Below, piece after piece: positions 1 to 10,070 of a DNA stretch of 64,000 nucleotides. Position 1 is the stretch's first letter; every line of letters starts with the position of its first letter. The translations under genes and the position numbers were made by a program. The notes under the pieces were generated by a model, which saw nothing but the letters and a program-made list of their open reading frames with translations, was not told the DNA's origin and made no database searches. The DNA is from Lindgomyces ingoldianus (Eukaryota > Ascomycota > Dothideomycetes > Pleosporales > Lindgomycetaceae): assembly GCF_010093535.1 (NCBI RefSeq), contig NW_022985201.1:135621-199620 (forward strand), given 5' to 3'.

Positions 1-1111
1 TTATATTGTCATGTGTGCCTTCCGCTAAGTTGGCAAGGCTTTATCATTCAACCCACCCCTGCACAGAACCGTGCATGCATCGGCTGCTCCTTCACATATC
101 ACTTCAAGAGCCGCCACATGTACGCTTTCATGCATGGCCTCAATAGCCCCAGTATTGAGGAATTCGTTAGAGAGCTCCAGGATATAGGAATAGCCGAGAC
201 ATATTTCCTCATACCTAGCCTCATCATACATCGCAATCTTGAGCACTGTTTGAGCTCCTTGAATATCTGGCACGATGCAATATACGATTTTGAGAAGATT
301 CTCGGGGTTAGAACTGATCACCGCCATTCTGCAGACCCCAAGATGATTGATTTCACGAGAATATCTCAACAGTTGAATGACGCTACCACTAACATGGCGT
401 TCTTCGCTTGGCAATTTAAGAGCAATGAGAGATTACTAGAATTCTTAGACTCGATAGCAAGGAAGTACGAGAACCTAGCTGTAAAAAATGGATATTCGGC
501 AAAGGAGGCCGAATCCACGAAAAACATCCTTCTAGAGACCCATGAATATATTCGCGTCTGGAATGCAGGGCTTGCAGATCGAGTTGATTACTTATCGAAG
601 AGGGCACAAGCACTTGTGCAGACGGTGAGATTCTCAACCGAAGCTTTGCTAAATTTGTTTGACGAGGACTGGACTAGGTCTACAGCAGTATCGCGCAACG
701 AGACTCTGCCAACAGTCTCAGCCTCGCGACAACGAGCACCAAGCTCGCTGAAACATCGCAGGGTGTCGCGATAGCCACATCGCGTGACAGCGCAGTGATG
801 CGAATCATCGCTGCCATTACCATCTTCTTTCTTCCTGCAACATTCACTGCAGTGAGTACAATACCAGAAATCACGACGCGACGCTGGAAACTTGCAATCT
901 TTCATCACTACTGACCACTACCTAGACTTTCTTCAGTACATCATTCTTCGACTTCCACGTTGGCCGTAGCCAGCCAGTATACTCCTGGTGGCTTTGGCTA
1001 TATTTCCTTGTTACTCTGATATTGACTGCTATAACCATGGTTGGCACATGGGCGCTGTGGAAGAACAAGGAGAACGAGATCGCGAGGCAGTTTCCCAAAA
1101 CCAAGGGTTGA
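1..1111 (+). CDS. CorA-like membrane protein, 5' end outside window
   Basis: Exons read as <1..624, 678..851 and 926..1111; the open frame runs to the window edge, so the true start is probably outside (the first internal ATG is at 118). Splicing out 53 nt and 74 nt restores one frame that ends in TGA at 1109-1111. The last about 90 residues hold a fungal CorA-like signature: a conserved segment ATSRDSAVMRIIAAITIFFL, then a second hydrophobic helix (YFLVTLILTAITMVGTW) before a short basic tail. The N-terminal part is helical and soluble-looking, with long polar helices. This is the architecture of fungal CorA-like Mg2+-transporter-domain proteins, which are divergent and of unproven transport function. 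The downstream neighbour is a P450-like gene in the same direction; no functional link is visible. Confidence 0.75.
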
Positions 1112-1583
1112 ACGATTCATAACTCTGCTCTAGAACTTTCCGCCTTCGCCTAGTTCAAAGGGAATTCCAGCAAGCTTCTCCTTGGAATGGTGACCATGTG
1201 GGTAGTAGTGAAGTTGTAGCTTGCCCCTGGTTTATTAGGCGTTTGTGATCTGCCTTGGCGGTAATAGACCTACTACCGATTTCTCTTTAATTGTTTCCAA
1301 ATTGCAGCTGGCGCTTGATTGAATCATTAGCGCAGGCTGACTTTACGACAATTGGGGTTCTTTCAAGCCGCATGTTTTTCTTGGGTTTTCAGTCAAACCG
1401 GGCAAGCAAGTGTCTGATGACTTCGTTTATCGCTAGATTGTTGTCATTTGACTTGGTCATGGGGACCTACTAGAATGAGTGAATTGAAGTCGTTCTTCAC
1501 AGGCATCCCCTATTTAAGGCGACCGCAAGCCCGCTTTTTCTAACCTTCATATCGACAGAGTAGGCAACTATCATCGAACGATC
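1112..1583. other. Intergenic, promoter of the P450-like gene
   Basis: Only short, unsupported reading frames occur here. The proximal part carries a TATA-like element described separately. Confidence 0.5.
1511..1517 (+). promoter_or_regulatory. TATA-like element (TATTTAA)
   Basis: TATTTAA lies about 70 nt before the ATG at 1584, a plausible core-promoter position for the P450-like gene. Confidence 0.35.
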
Positions 1584-2864
1584 ATGGCTTCTCAAGACCT
1601 GGATCCGACTGAGCAACGATTGCTTCTTAACGATGCAAAAGTTGCGAAGGAAGTTATCAACTTCATCGACAACGACAGGAAGTGCAAGGAGCCCGAGAGG
1701 ACTCTTTCTAGGGCCATTCCCAATAAGAGACTTGTGCGCGTTTTCGGGATCGACAATGTTTTCACCAACCAAGACAACCCGAAGTTTCGAGGAAGCTTCG
1801 TAACGAATTCAATACAGAAAATGAAAACCGCAGTAAACATCTCGGTTGACCCTAAGGTGGAGAATTGGGAAATGCTCTGTGCAGCTGCGAAGAGGCACGT
1901 GGAAGAGTTCCTCCAACAAGCCGGCAACATTATCAATGTTGCTGAACTCTCACAATATACTACACTTAAACTTTCTATAGGCTACCTCTTCCCTGGTACC
2001 GAAAACACCCTGAATAAGGTTGGATCTTTCCAGAACATCCAGATAATTGGAAAAAGAATCAATGAGTTATGGATAGCTTCTAAAAAAGACGACAGCAATA
2101 CGTGGGAAAACGAGCTACTTATTCATGAAGCTCTCAAGGCGGTTATTACTCCTTCGGTAGCAAGTGACGACACAAGCTCATCCACGCGCGATCCACTGGA
2201 CAGGAAGGGAAACCCAATGAACTTCCTGCTTCCAGCATACGAAACGATGTGGAGGGTGGTGATGAGGTGTCTCCTGGAGATACGATATCGTGGAGCAGAG
2301 AATGGTCAAGCGTGGAGTAGAATTCTTCGAGACTACATTGACAACCTGCAAGATTCGGGCGTGGTAAGCACCTTCCGGAGTCCGGGCCAGAATGGGACAT
2401 CGGCGCTGGACATTGTCAAAGAAGCCTTGAGGCTGTATCCCCCAAGCCGCCGTATCCACAGGGAGTTCGATTCTGGAGCGCAGAGAATAGATATTGAAAA
2501 AATCCATAGAAGCAAACTCCTTGGGCAAGATGATCCTCTCGTATTCAGGCCCGAGAGATGGCAGAGTATCGGAGCTGAATTCAGACCACCACAGGTAGCG
2601 GTTGATGACGAGGTAGCGAAGACCAGGTTGAGGGAATTAGAAGAGGAACTAGGGTTCATGCCTTTCGCGTTCAGGTGTCCAGCTGGTAAGGGTGAGACGA
2701 GGGGCTTTGGGTGGAAGATGATCGCGCTTTTGGTTGGCGTCATAAGCGATGGACTAGATTCTGACTGGGAGTTGAAGAATGGCGGGGCCTTGCCACAAAT
2801 AGGAACACCGCTAGCTTCGGATAGAGAGGCATATACAGACTTGGAGCTGAAGAGGAGGACCTAG
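1584..2864 (+). CDS. Divergent cytochrome P450-like protein
   Basis: A single-exon frame of 426 residues. P450 landmarks occur in order: an I-helix-like PAYET at about 217-221 (the usual AGxET glycine is missing), a perfect ExxR helix (EALRLYP, 280-286), a PERF-like FRPERW (321-326), and a heme-loop candidate around Cys365 (PFAFRCPAGKG). The canonical FxxGxRxCxG is not kept: the glycine and arginine spacing before the cysteine is altered, and a GFGWK stretch follows. At 426 residues it is shorter than usual fungal P450s (about 500) and has no N-terminal membrane anchor. It may therefore be a soluble, atypical or catalytically dead P450. The neighbouring CorA-like gene gives no pathway clue. 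I am confident of the family and unsure of activity. Confidence 0.75.
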   Translation: MASQDLDPTEQRLLLNDAKVAKEVINFIDNDRKCKEPERTLSRAIPNKRLVRVFGIDNVFTNQDNPKFRGSFVTNSIQKMKTAVNISVDPKVENWEMLCAAAKRHVEEFLQQAGNIINVAELSQYTTLKLSIGYLFPGTENTLNKVGSFQNIQIIGKRINELWIASKKDDSNTWENELLIHEALKAVITPSVASDDTSSSTRDPLDRKGNPMNFLLPAYETMWRVVMRCLLEIRYRGAENGQAWSRILRDYIDNLQDSGVVSTFRSPGQNGTSALDIVKEALRLYPPSRRIHREFDSGAQRIDIEKIHRSKLLGQDDPLVFRPERWQSIGAEFRPPQVAVDDEVAKTRLRELEEELGFMPFAFRCPAGKGETRGFGWKMIALLVGVISDGLDSDWELKNGGALPQIGTPLASDREAYTDLELKRRT

Positions 2865-3499
2865 GGACATTATCTGGGGATTGGATTGAGAGATGAATGA
2901 ATTTGGGATGGGATTACTTAACTAGTCGTGTAACTCGACTTTGGGTCGCTGTTTACGGTTGCACTGTATTATCCGAATAGAGAATAAGCAAACTCAAGAC
3001 TCTATTAATAGAAGATAGACCTGTATTCAGTATAATTCCCTTGTCGCTGTTCCTCTATGTATACCTGAAACTATGCTCCTGTATAAAAGGGTGCATGATC
3101 GGCGGAATGATGGCATGTCCATCCTCCTGCTAGAATTCAACGGATTATAGGAGGATGGTAATTCCTGTCACAAATCAAATATTTGATAGAGAACGCCATT
3201 CTTGCTGTTTACCGTTCCTTTAATTCCTACAGGAACTTATGACTTCATTACCAACGGAAATAATATCTCCAACTGCATTAACACCGAGCCTATTCGTGTG
3301 AAGGCACTAACTCTAGAAGTGGGAAAGACGATCGACCAGAGTGCTTAAAAATTTCGTAACCAATTGTGCGATTTGCTTGATCTGCTTATTGAGCTCTCAA
3401 AGAAGGACGATATTGGGATGAAGTACTAAAGTCGTTGCTTAATGAGTAAGAGAATGGGTAGACGAATCTTGCGAACTGTTTGGAAGTGATTGCTTGAAA
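2865..3499. other. Intergenic, nothing recognised
   Basis: No frame, repeat or RNA gene that I can support. Confidence 0.5.
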
Positions 3500-4010
3500 T
3501 TACGGTAGGACTTGGTGACCTAATTTCTCGCACAGTATAGATGCCACGAGGTTTTGAGAGTTGTAAATATATCGGGCATGGAGATTAAAGAAGGCATGCG
3601 ATGGGAGGCTAAGGATGACTACATCTGTAGTGCACACAGCGCTTGGCAACAAAATATGACGGGGGTTAGGGCAAGCTTTCGCCAAATCTAGAAGATCGGA
3701 GTAAGAAATAGAGATGTGTATGATTCTCTCGCAGTTATGGGCTAGGAAAACATGTAGGTTTTTGCGAAAAGCGGAATCAGAGAGACAGATAATCTCGAGG
3801 TTGTAACTGCCTATTACGTTAACGTTTGGTGGTCGGCACTGCTCGGTCGGCATCAGATTTTTCGGATAGGCTTTCTTGGCCCTTTCTTGGGCTCATTTTT
3901 CCTTCCAATGGGTAAGTGTAACTGGAGTTATGGGCATATCGTTGTCGATGAGGGCCTCAACTTTCTAGCGAGCACTATGGGAAGGTAATATTTGGTTGTT
4001 TGCCATCTTG
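3500..4010 (-). pseudogene. Decayed unidentified gene
   Basis: A 117-codon open stretch (3500..3853, minus) continues upstream in the same frame to about 4010 once two in-frame stop codons are ignored. The text stays protein-like across them (for example KVEALIDNDMPITPVTLTHW before one stop). That pattern fits a gene eroded by point mutations rather than random sequence. The visible part has alternating hydrophobic and polar residues with scattered Cys and His but no domain I recognise. It could be a leucine-rich-repeat or F-box-type remnant, but I cannot show that. A neighbouring decayed state is common in this part of the window. Confidence 0.3.
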
Positions 4011-5059
4011 AAGGATGGGATTTGATTGGTAATGTTTCGGAGCTGGAACTTCGAATTAAGATAGGAGGTGAGGGTAAGCTAGTTTTCAGATTCGGGCTTG
4101 TTATGGTTATGGTGTCTGGGTCTAAAAGGTAAGGTCGATTGGATTTGGCGGCAATCTAGTACGTGAACTGGAAGAGGTGCCTTTTGGACCCTTTGAGGAA
4201 ATTCGAATGCGTAGCCCTCTCTGGAAAGAGGTTGTTTGTTCCTGGTGCTGTGTAGTGATCATGGAAATTGAGAAAGGCCTTTTTTTTCTTTTTCTTTTCG
4301 GAAACAATCCTGGGGTTGGGGCACGCTTACGTTTCATTGCCTAACGTGGAGCATGGTAGGGTAAGTTGGATCCCGTTGAGGTATGTACCCTTGATTCTGG
4401 CAAGCCGCTTAGCTAATCGAACCTGCCCTTCCAAAATTCCAAAGAGGCGCGAATCTACTGTACGCTCTGGTGGTAGCTTAGATGCGGCATTTGCTTCTTC
4501 CTTTCCTTCATCTTTCCATTCCTCTAATTTCCTAGCGCCATTTATATTCCTCCGATGTCAACTACAGCGCCTCCATTCAGCTCGCTCGCCCCACTGTCGT
4601 TCGTGGAGGGGTCTGTCTGCTTCTTTTTCTGTTGCTACCTTCTTCTCTTCGCACGCACTATCTAGACCACTTCTTGGCTTAGGGATCTGCATCGTCAGTG
4701 ATGGCAGATGAAAGTCCCGTTAATATGGGATCACCGTAGTTTGGTCTGAGCACGTAGCATAATATCACGTGCGAAACACGGGGCCTGCATCTGTTAAGCA
4801 AAACCGGTGTCATTTTTTTTTATTTTAGAGAAGCGGTGAAGAGAAGGAACCGAAACAATCACCTAAAGTGCCCTTGCCTGAATTATTACACCCCGTGCCA
4901 AGACCCATTGCGACCAAACCTGATTGTACATTTCCTGAAGAACCAAAGACATTTTGTGGACGGGAAAGAAGAGGTGGAACATCACCGCATCCGCACCGTA
5001 TATCATGGATCCAATGAAAGAATCGAAGACACTGTCTCCCCCCTACCAGATACGCGCTT
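4011..5059. other. Intergenic, nothing recognised
   Basis: Contains short T-tracts (about 4279-4296 and 4812-4825) and small unsupported frames only. Confidence 0.45.
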
Positions 5060-6322
5060 TTAGGCGAACATTGTAAGTGGGTGGTCCATACCAAGGGCTC
5101 CTCCCTCTGGCGGGACCTCGTAGGTCATTTCTTCCTCTTCGATACGAATAACCTCGAGATCCTCCGGGAAGTCGTTCGCAGATACCTTTGCAATTGGCTC
5201 TTGGGCGCCCTCAAGCATCTCCTCCTGAGCGGCCATCTCAGTGTCCTCGAAGAGGTCGTCGTCATTGGCGCCGTCGACTTGTCTTGCAAACTGCATCTCT
5301 ACCTGGACTTCTTCCTGGAGCTGGATCTCCTCTTGGATTTCCTCCTCGTTGTTCTCCTGCTCTTCGTGGATCTCCTCTTCATGGATCTCCTTTTCGTTGT
5401 TCTCCTGCTCTTCCTGGATCACCTCTTCATTGTTCTCCTGCCCTCCCTGGATCTCTTCCTCATTGTTCTCCGGTTCTACCTGGCGCTCCTCCTCTACCTG
5501 GGCCTCCTCCTCTACCTGCATCTCCTCATCTACCTGCATCTCCTCCTCTGCCTGCATCTCCTGCTCGGCCTGTGGAACTTCCTTATTCGCAGCAACCATA
5601 TCGTCTTCAGCTTCGGCCTCCTTCCGCAGTCGCGCCAAGTATTCCTGCATCTCGTTACTGAATTTAGACTCGAATTCCAAGCGTGTGAAGCCCTTCCGAA
5701 GACGTGGGGCGCGTTTGGCGACGGCTGCCTTCGCTACCTTGGTCACGATTGTCTTCCTCGTCGCTAATGTAGCCTTGTCTGCCTTGGGCGGCCTACCGCG
5801 ACGCTTCGCCGGGGTTCTGACAGATACGTGGGCAACTGCCACCTTCTTTGGGACCCGTCGGGCTGGGAGCTTGGAGCGTACGCGCGGATCCACGCGACGA
5901 GGGATCGTTGCTGACGCGACGGATTTGCGAGGACGTCCTGGGGACCGCTTGGCGGTTCGCGTGGTGGTGGTGGCAGGAGCCGTGTGCGCATTCGATTGGG
6001 CGACCTTGGGCGGGCGACCTGGTCGTCTCACAGGGATTGAGGGAGTCGCAGTGATGGTGTCCTTGGACGGACGACCTACTCGCTTCTTCGCCGGCGAAAC
6101 AGCTTCGTCATTCTCAGCAGGCTTGACTTGTTTCGCCGGACGTCCACGACGTTTCGTCGGCTTCTGAACGCCTTCAGATCGCGGAGCAAGCACGTCAGGG
6201 ACTGGCCTTGCGGCACGGCTGCGTCCTGCTCTTGCTCGTGCAGTGATATCGACTTTCGCGTCAGTGTTAGCTTTTGCGCGGCCGCGGCCGCGTGTTGGGG
6301 TGGTTGGCGCCTTGGGAGCCAT
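5060..6322 (-). CDS. AT-hook chromatin protein with acidic repeat tail
   Basis: 420 residues from the ATG at 6322; the frame extends 16 codons further up, but MAPKAP gives a natural start. The N-terminal half is very basic and carries five AT-hook cores centred on GRP: about residues 58-64, 80-87, 99-106, 126-133 and 173-180 (for example KRRGRPPK). AT-hooks bind the minor groove of AT-rich DNA, so a nuclear DNA-binding role is likely. The C-terminal half is acidic and glutamine-rich, built from degenerate repeats such as QENNEEEIQEE and EEMQVEEE (DNA about 5330-5570), a typical disordered low-complexity region. No enzymatic domain is present. It faces the lactonase gene across a divergent promoter of about 740 bp. 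The family assignment is firm; the specific function is unknown. Confidence 0.85.
   Translation of the reverse strand: MAPKAPTTPTRGRGRAKANTDAKVDITARARAGRSRAARPVPDVLAPRSEGVQKPTKRRGRPAKQVKPAENDEAVSPAKKRVGRPSKDTITATPSIPVRRPGRPPKVAQSNAHTAPATTTTRTAKRSPGRPRKSVASATIPRRVDPRVRSKLPARRVPKKVAVAHVSVRTPAKRRGRPPKADKATLATRKTIVTKVAKAAVAKRAPRLRKGFTRLEFESKFSNEMQEYLARLRKEAEAEDDMVAANKEVPQAEQEMQAEEEMQVDEEMQVEEEAQVEEERQVEPENNEEEIQGGQENNEEVIQEEQENNEKEIHEEEIHEEQENNEEEIQEEIQLQEEVQVEMQFARQVDGANDDDLFEDTEMAAQEEMLEGAQEPIAKVSANDFPEDLEVIRIEEEEMTYEVPPEGGALGMDHPLTMFA
5330..5570. repeat. Coding minisatellite-like repeats in the AT-hook gene
   Basis: On the plus strand, units such as TTGTTCTCCTGCTCTTCCTG and CTCCTCTACCTGCATCTC recur imperfectly. 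They encode the Glu/Gln-rich tail of the AT-hook protein and keep the frame open. Confidence 0.7.
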
Positions 6323-7062
6323 GGTGCGTAAAAGTTGGGTTATTGTTGTGGAGAGAGCATGGCGGCGCAATTGAGGTTGGAAAGGCTAGAGAAGGCATGC
6401 GCCGCATCGCTAGCGTGCACCCGGGAGCTTCCCTCAGTGGCACGTGCATTCGCCAAAGAAACCTGAACTGTTACCTGAGAAATCTCGGTTCCACCTTCAC
6501 TCTTCCTCCCCTCGTCTCCTTCACTTCATCCAAGTGAGATAATAGGGTGCTACGAACGGGTTCGCTGGTCCCTTTTTGAAATGCCCACAGAATGATGCTA
6601 GATATCTGATGTAAAACCTGTCTCTCTACCCTTTCTCCTTCTCCTAGGAACTGCTGTCCTCCCAACCACCAATTTCCTCCGCATCGGACCTCCGTAATTT
6701 GAGGTAAAATGTTCTGCATAATCCGTATGCATTGAGAAAGAATGCCGAGGAGCCGCAATCCTTGGTGCCGTGAGAGTTATGTTCACTGCTTACCTCATCT
6801 CTTCAATCTTCACCTCCGCCTACCTTTTGCATTGCTCCGGACGACACCACGAAAGCGGGGTATATGTCACTCTAATGCAGTTACGCAGTATTTTAGGGAT
6901 AGCGAGGTGGAGCTGACAGCTACCCCTCACGGAAATAAGGGTGAACGGGTGTCAGAGCGGAAGGGGCCCGAGGCCCTAATTATCTTAGATACTCACCTCG
7001 TGGACTATCCGACAAATGTAACAACGAACAAGTGATTGACCTCTACGTCCCAACCATCCAAT
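6323..7062. other. Divergent promoter region
   Basis: Separates the AT-hook gene (minus) from the lactonase gene (plus). No supported coding frame is present. Confidence 0.5.
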
Positions 7063-8202
7063 ATGAGCAACCTCCTAGCAAATGCTGGTGTTCCAGCCTT
7101 CAAGTGCCCGCCAGGCACCAAAATGCACCTTCTGGATCTAGGTACTCTCACAGTCGACGAGGGATGGTAAGGAGTCGTTCCTTCTGAGCGGAACGGGACC
7201 TGACCGTGTGCAGGTTAATGCGTGGTGCAAACTCGAGCTCTCTGAGCAACAAAAACCCAGAGAATAAGCAACGCGATCTCGTAGTCCTCGCTGCGCTTAT
7301 TGAGCATCCGCAAGCGGGCCTCATTCTCTACGAAACAGGGTGTGCTGAAGACCTCGAAGTGGTGCGCTATGTCTCCAACAACTTCCTTCCAAATCCCTGA
7401 CGAGATGTTCTTTCAAATAGAAATGGGGAGCTCCAATTACGGATCTCTTCCCGCGGACCCAATATAAAGAGTGCAATCGACTCCCGGACGCCATCAAAGC
7501 AACAGGCAATGACATCAAAGATGTAAAAGCCATCATCATAGGCCATCTACATTTAGATCATGCGGGTGGTTTGGAGCACTTCCTCGACTCGGGCGTCCCG
7601 ATTTACGTCCACGAAGAGGAATTTAAACACGCCTGTTGGGTACGAAGTTCTCAATTCAAACTCGATATGTTTGTCTTAAAGTCGCGCTAATTATCCGAGA
7701 TACCATCCAGGTGGTTTGGTAAGATATATACAGCGCATTTTAAGACAGGATATAGAGGTACCAGACTCCCTCTTTGGACAAAATATGCTGACTCGTACCT
7801 CCACCTTGGCAGGCAGTGGCAACAAAAGCCGACTTCGGCGTCTACGTATATCACTACATGGACTTAGAGCGTCTAAATTGGAAGACATTCCCAGATTCCA
7901 CTCTCGACCTATTCCAGGGCATCACGCTACACCACTCGCCGGGACATACACCAGGACTGTGCATCATGCAGGTCAATTTAGAGAAAGATGGCACATTTAT
8001 CTGGACAACCGATCAATTCCATATCAAGGAAAATTATGAGTTGGCGGAGCCGCATGGTTGGTTGGCGAGAGATCATAATGCGTGGATCAGGAGCTTGGGG
8101 ATGATTCAGAGATTACAGAGGTTGTTCAACGCGACATTGATATTTGGACACGATAAAGAGGTGGCGGATGAATTGACAAAGGTAAAGAAATACATGGAGT
8201 AA
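7063..8202 (+). CDS. Metallo-beta-lactamase-fold lactonase (AttM/AHL-lactonase type)
   Basis: Exons 7063..7166, 7214..7361, 7421..7639 and 7813..8202 give 286 residues. Introns of 47, 59 and 173 nt all use GT-AG. The zinc motif HLHLDHAGG (H126, H128, D130, H131) is intact, followed by GHTPG (H202), a bridging-Asp candidate in WTTDQFH (about 222) and a C-terminal FGHD histidine. The strings VKWGAPITDLF and LNWKTFP, each on one side of the zinc site, are typical of the N-acyl-homoserine-lactonase-like branch of the superfamily. Such enzymes open lactone or lactam rings; in fungi relatives detoxify plant or bacterial lactones and lactams. The substrate cannot be read from sequence. No signal peptide, so it is cytosolic. 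A decayed SDR gene lies just downstream on the other strand. Confidence 0.85.
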
Positions 8203-8257
8203 GGTGAGAGAAGTATTGAAGCAGCCCTTCAGATATTGTAAGCATCTAGATAATCTA

Positions 8258-9010
8258 CTATTTGCCGCAAAATATTCCGTCAACAGTGACGATTGTGCCG
8301 TTTACAAATGCGCTTGTCGCGCTGTCATCGATGCAGAGTGAGTGACTTACCCTAGAGCAATAACATTGGCTTGAATCCCTCTTCCAGCCCACTCATTACT
8401 GAAAGCCTTCGTCATGTGTACCACCGCCCCTATGTCGAGCTGTAGACACTTGTCCTAAAGCCAGCCTGATGAGCAATATCAGAGGCGATATTAATGATAT
8501 TCTCAGGCCTATTCTCCGAAAACAACTGGCGTCCGAATTCCTGCACCGAGATGTATATCGCTCGTTGATTAACGCTCACTATCTACATTCATTAGCACTA
8601 CCCCCACCAATCAAAACCTCCCTCTCTTCAATGGGTAATCACAAATCAGATCAATACCTCATCCATATCTTCGCATTTATTCCTCCTCATCACACCAACC
8701 ACATTAGCTAATATGTCTGGCGAAACCCTGCTTTTCCAGACCGAGACATAGCATTCTCGCAAGCTTTTCGACGCAGTGTGCTTTCGACCAATTTCTCTGA
8801 TCGTTTGAGAGAGCTGTGAAGATCATGGGTCGTTTAGGACTTCGATGGATACGGTATCCGCCCCGGCTTTTGCGAGACCGATGGCCATGGCGGAACCTAG
8901 GCCGCCGGTTGCCCGGGTTAGGATTGCTGTCTTGCTTGATAAGCCGAAAAGCGAGGTTAGGTACTCTGAAGGGATTTCTACATGTGAGGCAAATTGTGAA
9001 GTCGGGTTGA
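8258..9010 (-). pseudogene. Decayed short-chain dehydrogenase/reductase (KduD-like)
   Basis: Read on the minus strand, fragments of one classical SDR appear in order. They are an N-terminal cofactor loop (SLFGLSSKTAILTRATGGLG, about 8930-8990), a central ENIINIASDIAHQAG (about 8490-8540), GAVVHMTKAFSNEWAGRGIQ (about 8370-8435) and the C-terminal SAFVNGTIVTVDG before a TAG at 8258-8260. The frame is broken between Tyr and the expected Lys of the YxxxK catalytic motif: the lysine codon position reads TAG and one base is missing. About 45 residues normally preceding the C-terminal strand are absent. The best family match is 2-deoxy-D-gluconate-3-dehydrogenase-like SDRs. It is nonfunctional as read. 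Its location 56 nt from the end of the lactonase gene suggests they once formed a convergent pair. Confidence 0.7.
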
Positions 9011-10070
9011 AACTGGAGCTGGATCGGGAAAGATGCCGGAGGCAAGAACTGTGCGTAGTTCATGTCATGTTGGGATTGAATGCAAGCGTTGACAACATCC
9101 TGCATTGCCCGAGGTAGGATGTCTGCTCTCCGCATTTACTCCGCATTGTCGGATCGTCGTTTATGAGGCACCCCATGTCTTCTCCACTGCGATGGAAGTG
9201 CTTTCCGCTGTAGCCTAGACTCATGCTAAACGGGGGGCTTCCTTCGAGTTAGAATTCTGCGAATGATATTCTTTTGTGATCACCTAGCGCGGAGAACCCA
9301 TGCCTCTCTCCCCAGGTAGATCTTTTCCGTTGAATCATCAACGGATGTACGAGAAAGCTGAAACATCCTTTGGAGGTTGTGATTTGATCATTCATCGCGC
9401 AAGAAAACCCCTTTAGGAATGAATTGCTCTCCCACCACTGCTTCACTTGATCTTAAAAAGATATAGCTCCATTTTGCTTCTGCGCTAAGCTCGAATTCGA
9501 GACCTTGAATGAAAACATATGTATTATTACAGCAGTCTTTGAGGTAAGCTAACAAGTCAATGCGTTGGTAACTCTCTTCCGGGCACGGGCATCCTTTTCT
9601 TGTAAGTGTCGGAATTTAAGACGAATTGCAGAAAGTACGATCAGAGCATGAACCAACAAGCCATGTGCCATTGCACGCAACATGCAAACCATTAAGTCTC
9701 CTAAACTAGATTCGGGATAGTGGTGGGTTTGCAACAGGCTATTAATACTCTCCCCCTCTCGAATTGACTTCTGTGCCTGCTTCTGCTGATTTTGTCCCTT
9801 TGGTATTGATTCAGTACCAGATTCATCCTTGACCTGTGCTTGCTGAGGTAATTGTTGAAGTTAGTGTAGTTTTTACTTCCCAAGCATTGTTATCTCACGC
9901 CCCACCTTCCTCCCGCTTTCCCGGCTTTTTCTCAGGCCCTTCATCTGCCTCTTCTACCTTCAACTGGCAATATTCGAGGTCACATCCACTATTTATTTTC
10001 AAGTTCTCTATTCCAAATTCCTCCGGAATCTTTTCACCTACCACAATCGGTCGTGTGGAACAGGGTCAAC
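9011..10070. other. Intergenic, nothing recognised
   Basis: Only short frames without family signature are present. Confidence 0.45.

Noticed and set aside
5081..6167. Long plus-strand frames (Leu/Ser/Pro-rich) over the AT-hook gene
   Set aside because: They are mirror frames of the acidic and basic repeats on the minus strand.
7640..7812. Possible additional exon in the long third intron of the lactonase gene
   Set aside because: The flanking exons join in frame and the family sequence is continuous without it.
8704..9135. 143-codon minus-strand frame
   Set aside because: The real signal there (SDR cofactor loop) is in another frame; this one is a shadow over the pseudogene.
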